DNA from: Rodentolepis nana
Taxonomy: Eukaryota; Platyhelminthes; Cestoda; Cyclophyllidea; Hymenolepididae
DNA: 64,000 nt
NCBI GenBank assembly: GCA_900617975.1
Contig: UZAE01012068.1
Location: 1-64,000, forward strand
Direction of reading: 5' to 3'
The position numbers and the translations under genes are program-made. The notes beneath the pieces are model-generated. The model had not been told where the DNA came from. It made no database searches and saw nothing but the letters and a program-made list of their open reading frames with translations. This document shows positions 27,101 through 41,300 of this stretch, piece by piece. Position 1 is the stretch's first letter. The number at the start of each line of letters is the position of its first letter.

Positions 27101-30100
27101 TAGAGTGTCTTAGAGCTAATGAATAAAGCAAAGAAATTTGCTTAGTGGCACTAAATTCCTTTTTTGGTTATACATATCACTGAACTTTGCTCATACCAAA
27201 TAAATATTTTTGATTTGTCATTTGACATAGAGTTTTTAAGATGGAAGCTAATTTGAAAGCCATCTTCTGCAAATTAATTTAATAGTAATAAGCGCGTACA
27301 CAATGAATAATTTTAAAATGGCAAGCAACTGAAAAGAAAATATTTAAATTGTCCGAAACCGAGCATGAAAGAGATAATAACAAAGTCCACAAATTGAAGT
27401 TGCTAAATTGAAATATGCTAATAGCGAAATAGTTTTTTTGTTTGTAAAATTAGCCCTTTCATTAAGAATGTAAGAAAAGGACTTAATTAAAATAAAGAAA
27501 CTCATAAGTCACAATAAGTACGTTTATCTTAAAGCTTTTAGAGATATACTCAAATAAATTTATTGCTTTAAAAATAGTAGCTTTCTTGCTTAAATTAAAA
27601 GACAACCATTCATTTCCGTAAAAAAAAGAAAGACCCAGAGTGAAGGAAGAATTTCTTTCTTTAAATTAAATTAAAAGCGATAAAATTAAGTGCCTTTAGT
27701 AAGAATACAATTGAATTTAATTCTAACATGGTATGATTTTCTTGGAAGTTAAGGACAAATTTTCAGAAATTTTATTTAACTTTACGTTTTAAGAAACGAG
27801 AAAATAACTGAAGTCAGTAACTTAATGGTACACAAAGATTTTAAAGCTAATCTGTATTCGAGTTTGTTTATTAAAAGTCTTACCACAGCAAAATAAATTT
27901 AGTACCACTAACTCAAACCGATTGAAAGACAGGAGGAACAACTAGGTATAATTGGTGGTGGTTTGTGGATCATAAAGCGAACGTTTCCCCACAATAAAAT
28001 CTCCCACACATTAAGTACACCTGAGCGCGGTGGGGTAATGTGGGGTTGTAAAACTCACTATGGACTTCGCGCAGGGCTGGCAGTAAAGATTCCAATGTAG
28101 ATACAGAAGATGGAGAGGAGTACAGCAGCCAAGCTGAGCACTGAGAACTTGCTGACAAAGCGGATGCCAATGAAGACGCAGATCATTACAAGGAAGGTCA
28201 AAATAGTACCGTATACACGGGTATTGTTGAACAAAGAAGCGCTGTCACTTACATCGCCGAAAAGGGAGGCTTGAGGACATACATATTTCTAAAAAAAGTT
28301 TTGCAGTTTAATCATTAATTACCAAGATTAGTTAAAACTTGGCCTCTTGGTGCAGGTTAAGGTACTTAAGGAAAAACTACGTGGGTACTATGATGTTTAG
28401 TTATGCTAATTGAATTTCATTCTAAACCATCTATCTTGTTGCAAATAATGAATTCGGCTTAAGCATAGTGCCTATTTTTTTAGAGATTCGAAAACACGAA
28501 TAGATTATCATTTTGATTTATTACTCAGTTGTGTTGTGAAACAAAAATACAAGGATATGCTAAGTTCAAATCAGGAATGCAGTAAAATGAAGAATGAGAG
28601 AATATATATTTCAATGACCGCGCTTTCAATAGAATCTTAAGGCCATAAAAGTGATTAGCATTTCTCAGATAAATCACATCCATGCAAACCAACTGCGCTT
28701 GGTATATTGGGGAACCAGTGGCGAACTTCAAAATGTGCTTCCAAATTGTTCTCCTTTGATCATAAATGTAAGACAAAAAACAACTAGAAATACTACGTTT
28801 TATTGAAATTTTAGTAAAAGAGAAATTTTATATAATTAATAAAAGAATTGTGGCAATAGTGAGCAATTTAGAGATGATATCTATGAGACATTAATATTGA
28901 GTAAATTAACTCGAACTTAATGGACACACATATCGAAAACGATTTGGCACTAATTTTAAGAAATATTACATTTCTGAGGGATTCATTAATACATAGTGCT
29001 TAAGAATCGGAAAGTAGTCAATCATAAATTTCTTTTAAGAAATGAATATATAAACTGTGCGTGATGGCAAGGCAATTGAGTGTGCAGGTACAGTTTTCAT
29101 GCAGACTCCTGCAAATTTATTAAATAGGATCTCATCCATGGACATAAAGTGAATGGCTCACTAAATGATCCACTTGATTCTAGTCATAAGAGGTGACAGA
29201 AAATACATGTCGAATCGAAATAGATTGTCGAAACCCGATGGATATCAATAAAATGAACACTGTTGCTTCTTCAATAAATTTTTTCTGGTGGGTTCCACCT
29301 ATCCAATTCCATAGCCACTTTTAACTCTCAGTAAATAAATATGCCAAGATATAAATGATACTAAAGCAAGCTCAATGATTTGAATTTTAAATATTACCTA
29401 GAAAGATAAATTGGTTGTTGCCTATTCAAGTAGAAATCGTTCACATTAAATGGCAGGATACAATTGATTTATATGATGTTTTCGTTTGGCAAATAGTTTA
29501 AAATACTTTGCGCTACATTGCGGCATTTAGCTTCATTATTAAGGGTGGAATTTAACGTTGTTAACGCTTACGATATATTAAGAAAAATTATTACTAAAAT
29601 GAGAGTGACAATAAAGGGAACGAAGCACCAGCCTACTTCCAACTTATTAAATTTGCCAATCCGGGTTTAAGATGAGCTCAACAAGGAAGTGCACATAAGC
29701 ATTTCCGATAAAAGCTCAATAAACAAATATTAATTTAATATTATTGAACCAAGCCCTACTGCAAATAACAACTAAAATTTATAGCTTGAAATTATATAAA
29801 GCCGAAGAATGAACCGGAGGCCAAATAACAGAATACCATGAGCTCTGGCAGAGTAAGACGAAATGCGTTGTCGATCTTCCAAAAAAACTTGGGACAACCA
29901 TTTTCATTGCCCACTTGAGTAAGTGCGACTCTTGTGAGCTGGAGGATTGCTGTAAGATCAAGTTCAACTGTTGCTTCTGCTGTGATATTACTACCCATCG
30001 CATGTTGGAAAGAAGTGCAGTCGCCCTACGGTTTACTTATTAACTTTCTAGCAGGGCTTTTTGTAGAGGCATGTAATCAATGGTTGTCACAAAAAGGTGG

Positions 30101-32307
30101 ATTTATGTGGATTAAGTATTCAAGCATCGAATCAGCATATACGTGTCTATTAATCTAACAGACAACTTGAAGTGTGGGCTCATCATGAGAAGATACGCAA
30201 GCTATCTTCATGTTGCTGGATCCCTATCAGCGTCTAAAACCGATAAGAAACCACTAAATCATTTAAAAATTTCATTCAGCAAATAATGCGTAATCAAATG
30301 GCCAAAACCTAAATGTATAAATTCACCCCGATCTACCAATTAATCCTTTCATTCCCAATCAACAAAAAACGGTCGGAATTCCAAAGATTTCCATCGTTGT
30401 TGTAGACTAGCCTATAAATCAGAAAGCAAACAATTCACTCTAATGGAATTTGGTGGGGACACAGCATTTACTAAAACGGAAAATAGTCAAATTGCATTGA
30501 CAAGGCTGAGGGCGTGTACTTTTATCTTTTAAAACCTCCATTTCCGGATTTCAGTATTCCACTTTTTATACGATATTAATTTCGATGTGTTCAAATTCGT
30601 ATTAATTGCAAAACTGGAACAAGTCAGCTTAAGATGAAATCACGAATGATGGAAGGAAATAAAATAAATTACTGTCGGTTTTTTCACACACACACACATA
30701 CACACTATATAATAATAATATATTAGTTCACTTTATTTAATCAGGAATCAGATGCAACGGAATTATAGCGATAATACTCCGGAAAAGAGATTTTGTTTAT
30801 AAAATTTTAATTTTTTGCCCTTATGTAACATAAAATAAAAAGAATATGCTTTTTTTATGCAAATAGAAGCGCATTGCGCTGAATTAGTGTTGAGACTGGC
30901 AGTCTCGTACGCTGCGTTTGAAACGTTCCCATCTTAAGAGTAGCTTAGAGCACTTAAAGGAGGGAGGAGGGTGGGGGTGGGTGGGGTGAATGGGTCGTTT
31001 TGGTCGCTTGATAGGTAAAACAACTGCTACTCACCAGAAAGACCTCTACCGATCCGACGAGGTACATCGCAGCAGCCATCGAAGTACCGAGATAAAAGAG
31101 AATCCCTACAGCACCACCAAACTCTGGTCCGATGGATCGTGATATCATGAAATATGACCCCCCAGCTGGCACTTTGCCATTTGTGGCAATTGCAGACATA
31201 CTCAAAGTTGTGATTGTAGTCTAAAGGGGTAAACAAGGTGTTCTTATTAGTAATTTGCAATTTATATGAAAAAATAAGGCTAAAATGCGGACAATCTCAT
31301 GCAATATCCTAGATTGTATTATGGAGCACTAAGAAAACCACTAGATTGAATCAAATATTGCTGATACATTCTTACAATAAGTCGGGAAAATGATTAAACA
31401 GATAAGGTGATTTGATCTAATGAATTCGATCGAGGAGAATACCAAGGAGGATGATCAACTTTTCCGCAAGAACCAATCAATGATATTTCAATTGGGAATG
31501 GCTTTGATCGTTAGAATCAATGAATAATGTTGCCTTCCATTAATTATCATTGACAATGTATGAGACTTTTAACAAATCTGTATTCAAACGTTTTTTTAAA
31601 ACTAATATGTAGATAGTTTTTTCCCAACTATCGGGTTATTAACAGTTGTGTCATGAAAATATCAAATGATTCGGATTTCAAAATCATATTCCGTAGGTTT
31701 TCAATAACCAAAAGAAACTGGCAACTTTCCTACTGTTTAACTGTTCTGATTAACTAGTGTTAAATGTCTTACTTCAAACCATTTTTTTATAATTTTGAAT
31801 TGTTGATAGATGTTCCGGTCTAAGGACAAAAGAAAACGTCAAAGTCTTTCCTGCAACGGAGAGACGAAGTATTTGAATTACAAGTTGGATAATTTCTGAA
31901 CTTTTACATCTGATGAAAAATTTTGCTAAATACAGTGAAAAATTGTTTAATTGTTTAAAGGTTAATGGAATACGAAATCTATTTAAAGAGGTCAACGGTT
32001 TTAATAACAATTGCCAAAAAATAACAAAATTACTATAAAAGGGAAATTTCGTTCATAGATCTTAAATATAAATGTAAAATATTTGTCCTTTATTCAAAGT
32101 CTGAGTGAGATATCTGTTTAAAAAAAATAAAATTCTCCATTCTAAACGACATGGAATTCATAAAAGTTTAAATTACATTAACAAGTTATTTCTGTTAATA
32201 ATCAGACCAATGTGATTGTAAATCGACATGGAAATGTAAGCTCGTTTACTAAAAGGTAAACTTACTATGGTACTTTGCTGAGAACACCGAAATTAGTTTA
32301 TCTACTT

Positions 32308-32351
<44 letters not shown>

Positions 32352-35300
32352 TTTGAAAATAATTGTAGTTAGCATGCAATATAGAGAAATCGTGCTCTGA
32401 ACTGACTGAAGAAAAACAGGGAAAAGTGTTTTGTGAAAATGATGGCAGTAAGCACTTACTGTTATTACCAGTGGGATTCATGGTATGGTACATTCCTGCT
32501 TACTAATCGTGATAAGTTAGGCAAGAGTTCCTTGGAGCAGAGATTAATAATTAAACGTTTTCACGGCATAGAAATTGTGAATGCTTCAGAATAAATGCAC
32601 AATGGAAGAAATATTCCATTAATGTAAAATAGATGCCAAATTACAGAGTGAAAGAGTAAAATCATGACCGACTATTCTTATTCATCAACAAATGAATAAA
32701 TACATATACTAAGAAGCGTGCACAAAAATGTAAAAGAATGAAAAAATTAAAGGCAGTTGAAGTTAAAACCTGGAATATAAATAAATTGAATAACTTTTAT
32801 ATTGAATTAAATGTGAATTTGAACGTGAAATCAAATGAATTAAAACGTTCTCAAAACCATGATTTGATTACGGCCGTTGTTCGGATTTTCTCCCCTTTCT
32901 ATGTTCTCAAATATTTAAATCAGTTCAAGGGGTTTGAAACAATATAATATTGCATATATTTTTGTTTTCCTTTTGTTTTAATAACAATACAATACTAAAA
33001 GTGTGAAATAGGCATCAATGACAACAAAGTATAAAAACTATAAAAGTGGCCAAGCAAGCTCCCATTAGAGTGCCATTTTGTGATTATTAACCAATCAACG
33101 AGAAGAATATTTACCTATTGAGAGCTTTGAAAAGAAGTGAGTTGAAAATACAATACTGTTATATATTTTCGATTTTGCGCTGAGAAGACTTTATCACAAA
33201 ATTTAAGGATTTTGATTTCTTCTTAAAATATTTGTTTGAATACAATACGCAATTGTGTCCAACAAGTAAAATGCATTAAATAGTAAGATAATTATTAACG
33301 ACTTACACAAAGACAACAGAATCCGACCATTAGAAAGAACTGCAAACCACCGGCCACTCCAGCAATCCATGGCATACGAACAAAGAGCAGAACACCAAAA
33401 ATATTTTGAATGCATGGTAGGAAGACGCCCAAGAAGGTCCCCAATTTTTGTCTCTAAAAGCAATAGAAGGAAATTTATTAAAAGGACCTAGGTAATGATC
33501 TGCTATCGAGTACGATACATCGGTAAAATTTCAGGCTAAAGATTTAATAATCAAAAAATCCGCCTCGGGTACCACATAATTTATTTTGCCAGGTTAGGCG
33601 ATATACCCATAAATCCTGGATTTTTTATTATTTATGACAATATATAAGTAATTAAAATAAACACCTTATCAGATTTGGAAAGATAAAGGCACTTTATTTT
33701 GGACTCATGTGGATTAGCAGCAAAAGCATTGATATTCTTTTTACCGAAATTGGTTGAAAAATTTTCAGTCACAAATAATATATTTTCCCTTTAAACAACG
33801 AATGTTATTTAATTAATCTATATTTGTCGATTAGCTTACAGTTAATGACCTAAAACAGTCCAAAATGCACTAAGCTATTTGCTACGTGGAGATATAATCA
33901 AGACAATATAAATGAAATATTCCTTAGAGAATACAGCGAGCTTAATGATAATGATTATATCTATGCTCCACTATCAGATAGGGGGTGGAGCAGGGCACTA
34001 TATATTTCCTAAGGGCAATAGAGTTTTTTTATACTGGTTAATGGCATATATTGTATAATAACGAGATAATTGGAAAATGTAAACATCCCCCAAAGAGGTT
34101 TATGAGATATTTGATTTCGTAAAATTTAACACCTGCACAGCAATTAAATTGCTCAACCATCCCGAATCTAATGATTCAGACAATCATTTACAGAATCACC
34201 CCCTCTGACATCATTTACGTTTTATTCAAAACTTTTCCTTTCATAAAGGAAGTGCACATAAGCTCGATTATTGATAATGCGTCTCTATGCCTGCTATATA
34301 AATTGGAACGTGAAGGGAAAATAATCGCATAGAAACGCTACACTTCAATCAAACACCATTTTTCTAGAAAGACTAGAATATCCACCCAAAACATCTCAAC
34401 TATTTCTTGGCAATATGGCCATGATAAATTTATAAGTGGTAGCCATGTCCTATGTCAATTTACAAGATATTGATCATGATTAAAATACTTGATTCTTAAA
34501 TCGCCAAGGATGATATAGTTGGTCAAAATTCTTCTTCTTAAATATTTACAAGAAGAAATTGCAGTCTAAAAGGAAGCAGCCATTTGAAATTTACAGTAAT
34601 TTGTAATATGTACTTTCTCGCGATTCCTTGTGCAAAATATTGCCAACGCTTTGTAACAAATATAAACAGTGTCTCTACCAGTTGCTTCGATTTGGCAAAT
34701 ATGGATAATGTTATTTTTTTCTCCTAACAGGAGGGTACGCAAGAAATCACAGGCCAAGTGTCCAAATGCATATCTGTTCCATCAAGATTAATTAGAAAAA
34801 TGATATTTTAAAATATGATCGCCAGGAGAGATGGAGATAGGAAAAGAAGGCAAATCTGAACCCCTTAACAAAAAATTCTCCCGAATTCTAATTATTACGC
34901 ATTTTACATTATAATACTGACCGAATATAAAGTCTATTTCTATCACTGAAACTTTATCAATTTGCACTTGAATAAGCATCACGTATTGAAGCTAACTTCG
35001 TATGCATAGAAAGCGCGTCAATTTATTTGTCTAGTTTGTAGCGCAAAGGGGTTATTTGGCAATGGCTTGTGCCTTTTCTTTATTTATCTTTACCCATCGC
35101 TACCAGGCTCAGACAAGCTTAGCGCTAAAGCGAATAAAATGCTCGAGCCCATCTTCACCTCGTACACGAGGGAGTGAGTCGCTTCCACATAGATTTAGGA
35201 GAAGTGAGATTTACTACTGCTGCCGTAGGGGAGTGGTATAGCCAGAGCTTTAAGTATTTGTTGTGGGCTATTCATTTTTTTTACTGTAAAAGCGCAAACC

Positions 35301-38300
35301 TTTGAAAAATTTTTGTTCTTTTGTCTTCCTCACTACTTTGCATCGGCTTAAGCTCTCCAACCAGCTGATGGAAAGACGCGACAGACCGAAAACGCCACTC
35401 CACTTTGTTTTCACCGTTCGATGGTCATAGACAAAGGTGAAGCTGCCAATAATGATTAACTATCAAAATGACTAACCAATCGTGTAACAAGGTGGAACAG
35501 CTTAAAATGCATTTAGCTGTGCACCATTTCTATTACCCGCAAGAATTAAAATATTTTGCTTTAATTGAAGAAACAATAGAAATCGGCTAGAACAAAGAGA
35601 GAAATGGGGAGAATCAAGAATATGATAAAAGCAGAGTCAAAATCCCATCGATTTCTACTTCACTTGATTTTCACAATGCTCACCAAATTGACCATCAGGG
35701 TTGATAAAGAATGAACGGTCTTGCCACCTTAACTTTCTACAAGGGCTGCTATTAATATCAACATGATATTTCAACTCTCCAGATAGGGACTAGACTCATA
35801 TATGCCTAACCTGTGTTTGTACTCGAGGTAAATCTTCTTAAATATATTTCGACGTTAAAGTCTAGGAAAAATGCATCTTTATTCAATTTTTGTAAGGCTC
35901 TTTGGTTTACCAAATTGGTTTTCATTATCAAGTTTATTTATGTTTTTATTACTTTTAAAATTCAAATCTTTTCGAATAGTAGCGGAAAGGTGGCAGCCGA
36001 TGCGAACCCAGAAGATGGATTTCATTTTTAAATAAAACATTTTTCATCGATTTTGAATCTAATAGAGAATATGAATTTCCAGTCTAAAAAATCCATGAAT
36101 CTACTCCCAATTGAAAACCAGCATTTCATAAAACAATATTCTACTAGTAACTCAAAATACAGCAGATGGACTCAACAATTGTGCCTCGAATTCCCGAGAT
36201 GACTTGAATTTTCGAAAACGCTTTCTCCAAAGTTAACAGCCCCCCCCCATAACCTAGTAAAGGTAATTTGTGGAGATATGTGTTCAATTTGTATTTTAAT
36301 GCAACGAAATAATGTGTCCTATTCTAACCTATTGGGTTGACAACTAAGTCATTGCCGTTTTTGTTGACGGATTCACTATACTTTTTTGTTTTGTTAACGT
36401 GGCCAGAGCATCTAACCGATATATTTTCTTACTTTATGGGCTTCTAGGTTAATTAGTAAAAAATTTATTTTGTTTAGTTCTTTAGTTTTTTTTATCCCAA
36501 TTTAAAAATGAAAGAACAGGACGTGCACTTCCGACACATTTTATTGTATTACTTCCGAAAAGGCAAGAACGCATCGCAAGCACAAAAGAAGTTATGTGCC
36601 GTATATGGAGATGAAGCCTTAAAAGAAAGGCAGTGTCGAAATTGGTTTGAAAGATTTCGTTCCGGTGATTTTTCACTGAAAAATTCACAACGATCTGGCC
36701 GCCCAGTCGAAGTGGATGAAACCCATATCAAGGCCATTATCGATTCAAATCGTCACAGCACAACACGAGATATTGCAGAGAAGCTCAATGTGTCGCATAC
36801 ATGCATTGAAAAAAAATTAAAAACCCTTGGTTATGTCAAGAAACTTGATTTATGGATCCCTCACCAGTTAAAGGAAATTCATTTGACGCAACGGATTAGC
36901 ATCTGTGATTCGCCGCTACTGAAACGCAATGAGAATGATCCATTTCTGAAGAATCTAGTTACTGGCGACGAAAAGTGGATAGTTTATAACAATGTTACTC
37001 ACAAGAGATCATGGGTGAAGCAAGATCAACCAGCCCAAACAGTATGAAAAGCAGAGATTCACCAAAAAAAGATTATGCTGCCAGTCTGGTGGGGGGATCA
37101 CAAAGGAATTTTGCATTTTGAACTCATGCCGCAGAACCAAACGATAAATTCAAATGTGTATGTTAAACAACTCGAAAAACTGAAAGATGCAATTGAAGAT
37201 AAGCGGCCGGCATTATCAAATCGGCGGAAGGGTGTTGTTTTCCATCATGACAACGCAAGGCCCCACACATATTTGGTTACTCGGCAAAAATTATTGGAAT
37301 TGGGTTGGGATATTTTGTCACACCCACCATATAGCCCCGACCTTGCGCCTTTGGATTACCATGTGTTTCGTTCCATGCAAAACTCTTTAAATGGTCAAAT
37401 TTTTAACAATGCGGATGATGTCGGATCACACCTAATTCAGTTTTTTAATAGCAAAGACCAGACATTTTACGAACGGGGAATTTTTACCCTGCCAGAACGA
37501 TGGAAAAAGGTCATCGACAAGAACGGCCAATATCTAATTGAATAAAGTTATATTTTTAAACAAAAATTCCGAATTCGCCTTCTTATTTGAAATCGACAAT
37601 GACTTAGTTGCCAACCTAATACTATGAATATTGATCCAATAGGCTTATACATTAATCAATTGAAACTTCAGTTCTTCGGCAAATATACCTCTTAAAGTTT
37701 ATGAAAACAAAACATTTAGAAACACTCCAACAAATATTTTTTAATAAAGCTCAAAAGCAATTTAAAATTAATCGGATATTTGTTTATCCGATCTGATCCT
37801 CGAATTTGAAAAAAACAGCATACAAAATACTTAGAGTACGATATAGATCAGCATATAGCCATGAAGAATTATTATCATTGCAGATTCCTTTCTCATAAAG
37901 TTAAATGAAATGATTTTCTTTTAATTACTGCAAATCTAAAAATGGCAAAAAACATCAAATCTACGGAATGACAGTTAGAAAACAAGAAATTAAACCGTTC
38001 GCTTTAACATCGCATTTTAAATCATATTTCTTGCTAAAAATATTCACCTAAACAAGTTTGCGAGCTAAGTGATAAAATATACGCAATTTTGGAATAGCAG
38101 TTTGCTTACTCAGTGAACTTTGTACCATGGCAATGACATTGGAAATAATTGTCAACTTTAAAGTCTAATGAAAATTGGAATTTCATTCCCACATTCTAGT
38201 TTTAATTAAATGTATATAGCTTGATAAATTAAACCATCACCATTTTTAGTGGGGTATTTTGAATGGCCCTCAGAATTACCCCACCCATGCCTCAATGATT

Positions 38301-41300
38301 TCGACTAAGTAAAGAAATTTCTCAGTGAAAACGTATGTAAAATTGATCGGTAAACTGTTGAATAAACTTAGCACATTCCAAAGATAAAGCCATTCCTAAT
38401 TGAGAGACTAAAGCTGAAATTCTGACTAGGCCCTAAAACTAAAAAAGCATATGATCCGAATTTATAAATTAATTTGTTTTGGTAATTCATTCAAACCCTA
38501 TTCAAATAATCATATTAAACTGTTTTATTCTTTTCTACACGATAAAAACTTGCAAATATAGTATATTGTCAAAATTTTAAGCCAAACTTGCATAAATTTT
38601 CATTTTTCTAACTCGAAATATGACTCTAATCACAGTAAATAGCCCAGCTCATTTTCGACCACAATTAATAATAATTCATCAATCACAGGGCTTAGCGCAC
38701 TGGGTGAAGTTTTAACGGGTTAAACAAATTTGCTGTCTGTTAGATTGACTTGGGAAGAAATACGAATTTCTAGGAAATAAGTGGCAACAGTGGCGTGGAT
38801 TCGTGTTGGACAATCAACAACCCAACTTGGATCAGACACACCCAATGTTTAATTGTCCATTTAGTTACAGGTGCCATTTTGCAAGCGCCTTGAATACAGC
38901 CCGCCTTTTCTATGACCGTGTTGCCATACGTAACGGGAGGAAAAATAAATCAAAGAACCACATCAGAAATTGACAAACTCGAGCAGGAGATAACCGCTTC
39001 CCAACTTAATGGTCTTCATAAAAGTTAGCAGGATGCAACAACCCTTCCTAATGATAAGAAAAATATTAAGGTACATGGCGAGATAACTTCAATGAACTAA
39101 AGGATGAAAGAGAAAGCACTAATAAGAGAGAGAGAGGAGAGCTTCAGAACATCTCTGGTAATTGTCTTAATTTAAATAAGAAAATCAAAGGAAACAATAG
39201 GAAACGCCTTTTGAAAAGAAATTCTTAATGGAAAACGGACAGTCTAGTTTTCCAAATCAGTAGAACGTAATCTAATTTAGCGCAGGTTGACCCTTGGAAA
39301 ACCAATTGTCTTCTCTATTATTGTAAAGGAGAATCTTTGTCATTAAACGCACATTCTAAGAATTGGTTGTTGTATGTGACTTTGTCGATATAAACTTAAT
39401 TTTATTCATTGATAAAATATACGATGATTCCATTGCAGTGTGAACTTGCTTCAACTTGAATACTTTTTAATTCAATTTTGCCAAATTCAATGTAGAAAAA
39501 GTGCACTTTTTTCTTGTTCAAGAAATTTCAACTCTGAAACAAAATGTTACACAGAACGACTTTCTACCAGAAAAAATGAATGAAAAATTTGCACATACAA
39601 AGATGGCAATATATTGGAGTTTTCTTAGTTTTATGAGAAAATTATCTTCGCAATACAGAATTAACTGTGCAATACATCATATCTGGAATTTCATATCCCT
39701 GTATCAAACTTATTTTGTCTTTTTTGAAATGAAACGCATTGGCAGTCAATTTTGGCCAAACGAAACTTTATTTGTTAAAAGTAGGTTGCTTAACGGCACT
39801 CCAAGACCCGAGTGAATAGAAAATAATATTTGTAATTTAATCACACCCGATTGTCCCTCAAATATACTCAAGAAGTTGTATTGTACGTTCTTATATTCTT
39901 CAAAAGAGGTATCATTCGACACACGACAAAACAAATTTTAACCAAAATGCTCAAACACTTGCACGTGCTTTAATTATTCATCAATTTGTTGGCAATTCTA
40001 GATAAGACTATGTCAAAAGTGATTTTTTTAGATAATGACACTCTTTTTTTACTCCATTTGAGCATAACCATTCTCCAAAAACAATGTTGATGTAGCTGCA
40101 GTATGCCAGAATATTATTCGTCAAGATATTTTAACTTTTCAAAATATTTTGTAATGCCAACTAAGAGCGTAAGGGCATTAGGGATATATGAGATATTATT
40201 TGTTTTAGTGTAAGATAATAGAAAAAATGCTTTGCATAAAATAAACAGAACAGCAATAATATTTCATTAGGAGCCCTTTTTAGAACATTTTAAGATTTTA
40301 GATTAAAATATTATGATACCATCCATTGCACTAATTTTTTTTAAAATTTTATGAATACTTCTGTTGGAATTCGATTCTGACTCCTTTTCTGTTTGGATTT
40401 TTTTCGAAAATGTAAGCTAAAAATTGTGACTGATAAAGATGTTTAATCAAATTAAAAAGTCGAATTTGCTAATGCCATTACATTAATTACGGCATTGCGA
40501 TGTTAAAAAATTTAATAAATTATTATCATAGATTAAAAATGTTTACTGTTTGTTTAAATTATCCCCCCATGGTTCATGGCACAGGATTTTTAAGTTTAAA
40601 CGACTACCTATTCATTGTCATTTTTATTTCAAAAAAATTACATCTAAACTTAAAAAAACATGCCGAAAGAGTGAATGAATGATAAAAGATCATGAGATGG
40701 TTGTTTGTCAGAAACCATGCATTGCAATTCTGCCTGTAAAATATTGACTGGAGTGAAAGGTATGAAGAATGGAAAGGCGGTGTTTTTTTATGGGAAATGC
40801 ATTTTTTACAATTTCATACTACTCAGATGGTAAAAGTGTTGAAAACGCCTAATAACTTCTCAGAATATCTTTTTAAGCAGACAAATGAATGGCAACTAAA
40901 GAGCAACAGATAATTAGAATAGTTATTGATACTCTTATAAATTGCACAAATTTTTCATTATGTGAAACAACAGAAATCGAGATAGCAAAGAGTAAAAGAA
41001 AATTAGGAAAGATTGTGGAAAGGAGAGCGTCAAATAATTGGATTTTCTGAATCAAATGCAGAATAATCATTTAAAAATCAAACTACTGCTTCGTGTATTA
41101 AAATCCGAATTTCAAAAGTCGTTTTCCATACTGCAGATAGATTTCAGTTCCGCAATTTCAAACACTTTTCAAGTGATCGGAAATAAAATTATTAATAATT
41201 AATTATTATCTAAAACTGAACCCTAACAGACTTAAAAGTTGCTGCAGGTCATTATTTATGAATATGCATATGTATATATTCATATATTCAAATATTAATA

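Larger units (their letters stand above)
23105..28058 (-). other. KCC introns 7 and 6 (around exon 7)
   Basis: AT-rich, with an (AT)n tract and a poly-C tract in intron 6. No gene or TE recognised. Confidence 0.75.
28289..33306 (-). other. KCC introns 5 and 4 (around exon 5)
   Basis: Microsatellites at 30685 and 32312. A GC-richer patch at about 29779-30158 is open in several frames but does not fit the KCC exon chain; see findings. A G/C-skewed tract (GGAGGAGGGTGGGGGTGGG on the plus strand) follows the exon 5 donor near 30959-30986. Confidence 0.7.
36332..37619 (+). mobile_element. mariner (Tc1/mariner) DNA transposon, nearly intact
   Basis: The element is 1,288 bp. It is flanked by TA duplications (36330-36331 and 37620-37621) and 26-bp terminal inverted repeats (36332-36357, 37594-37619) that match at 23 of 26 positions (TTGGGTTGACAACTAAGTC against TTAGGTTGGCAACTAAGTC). 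The inside is one transposase frame with a single stop. It sits in KCC intron 3, antisense to KCC. The sequence resembles mariners of the insect mellifera type; that assignment is from memory of motifs, not a search. Confidence 0.95.

Noticed and set aside
39501..39815. 104-residue plus-strand ORF in KCC intron 3
   Set aside because: No recognisable motif and no start or splice context; lies in the AT-rich intron.
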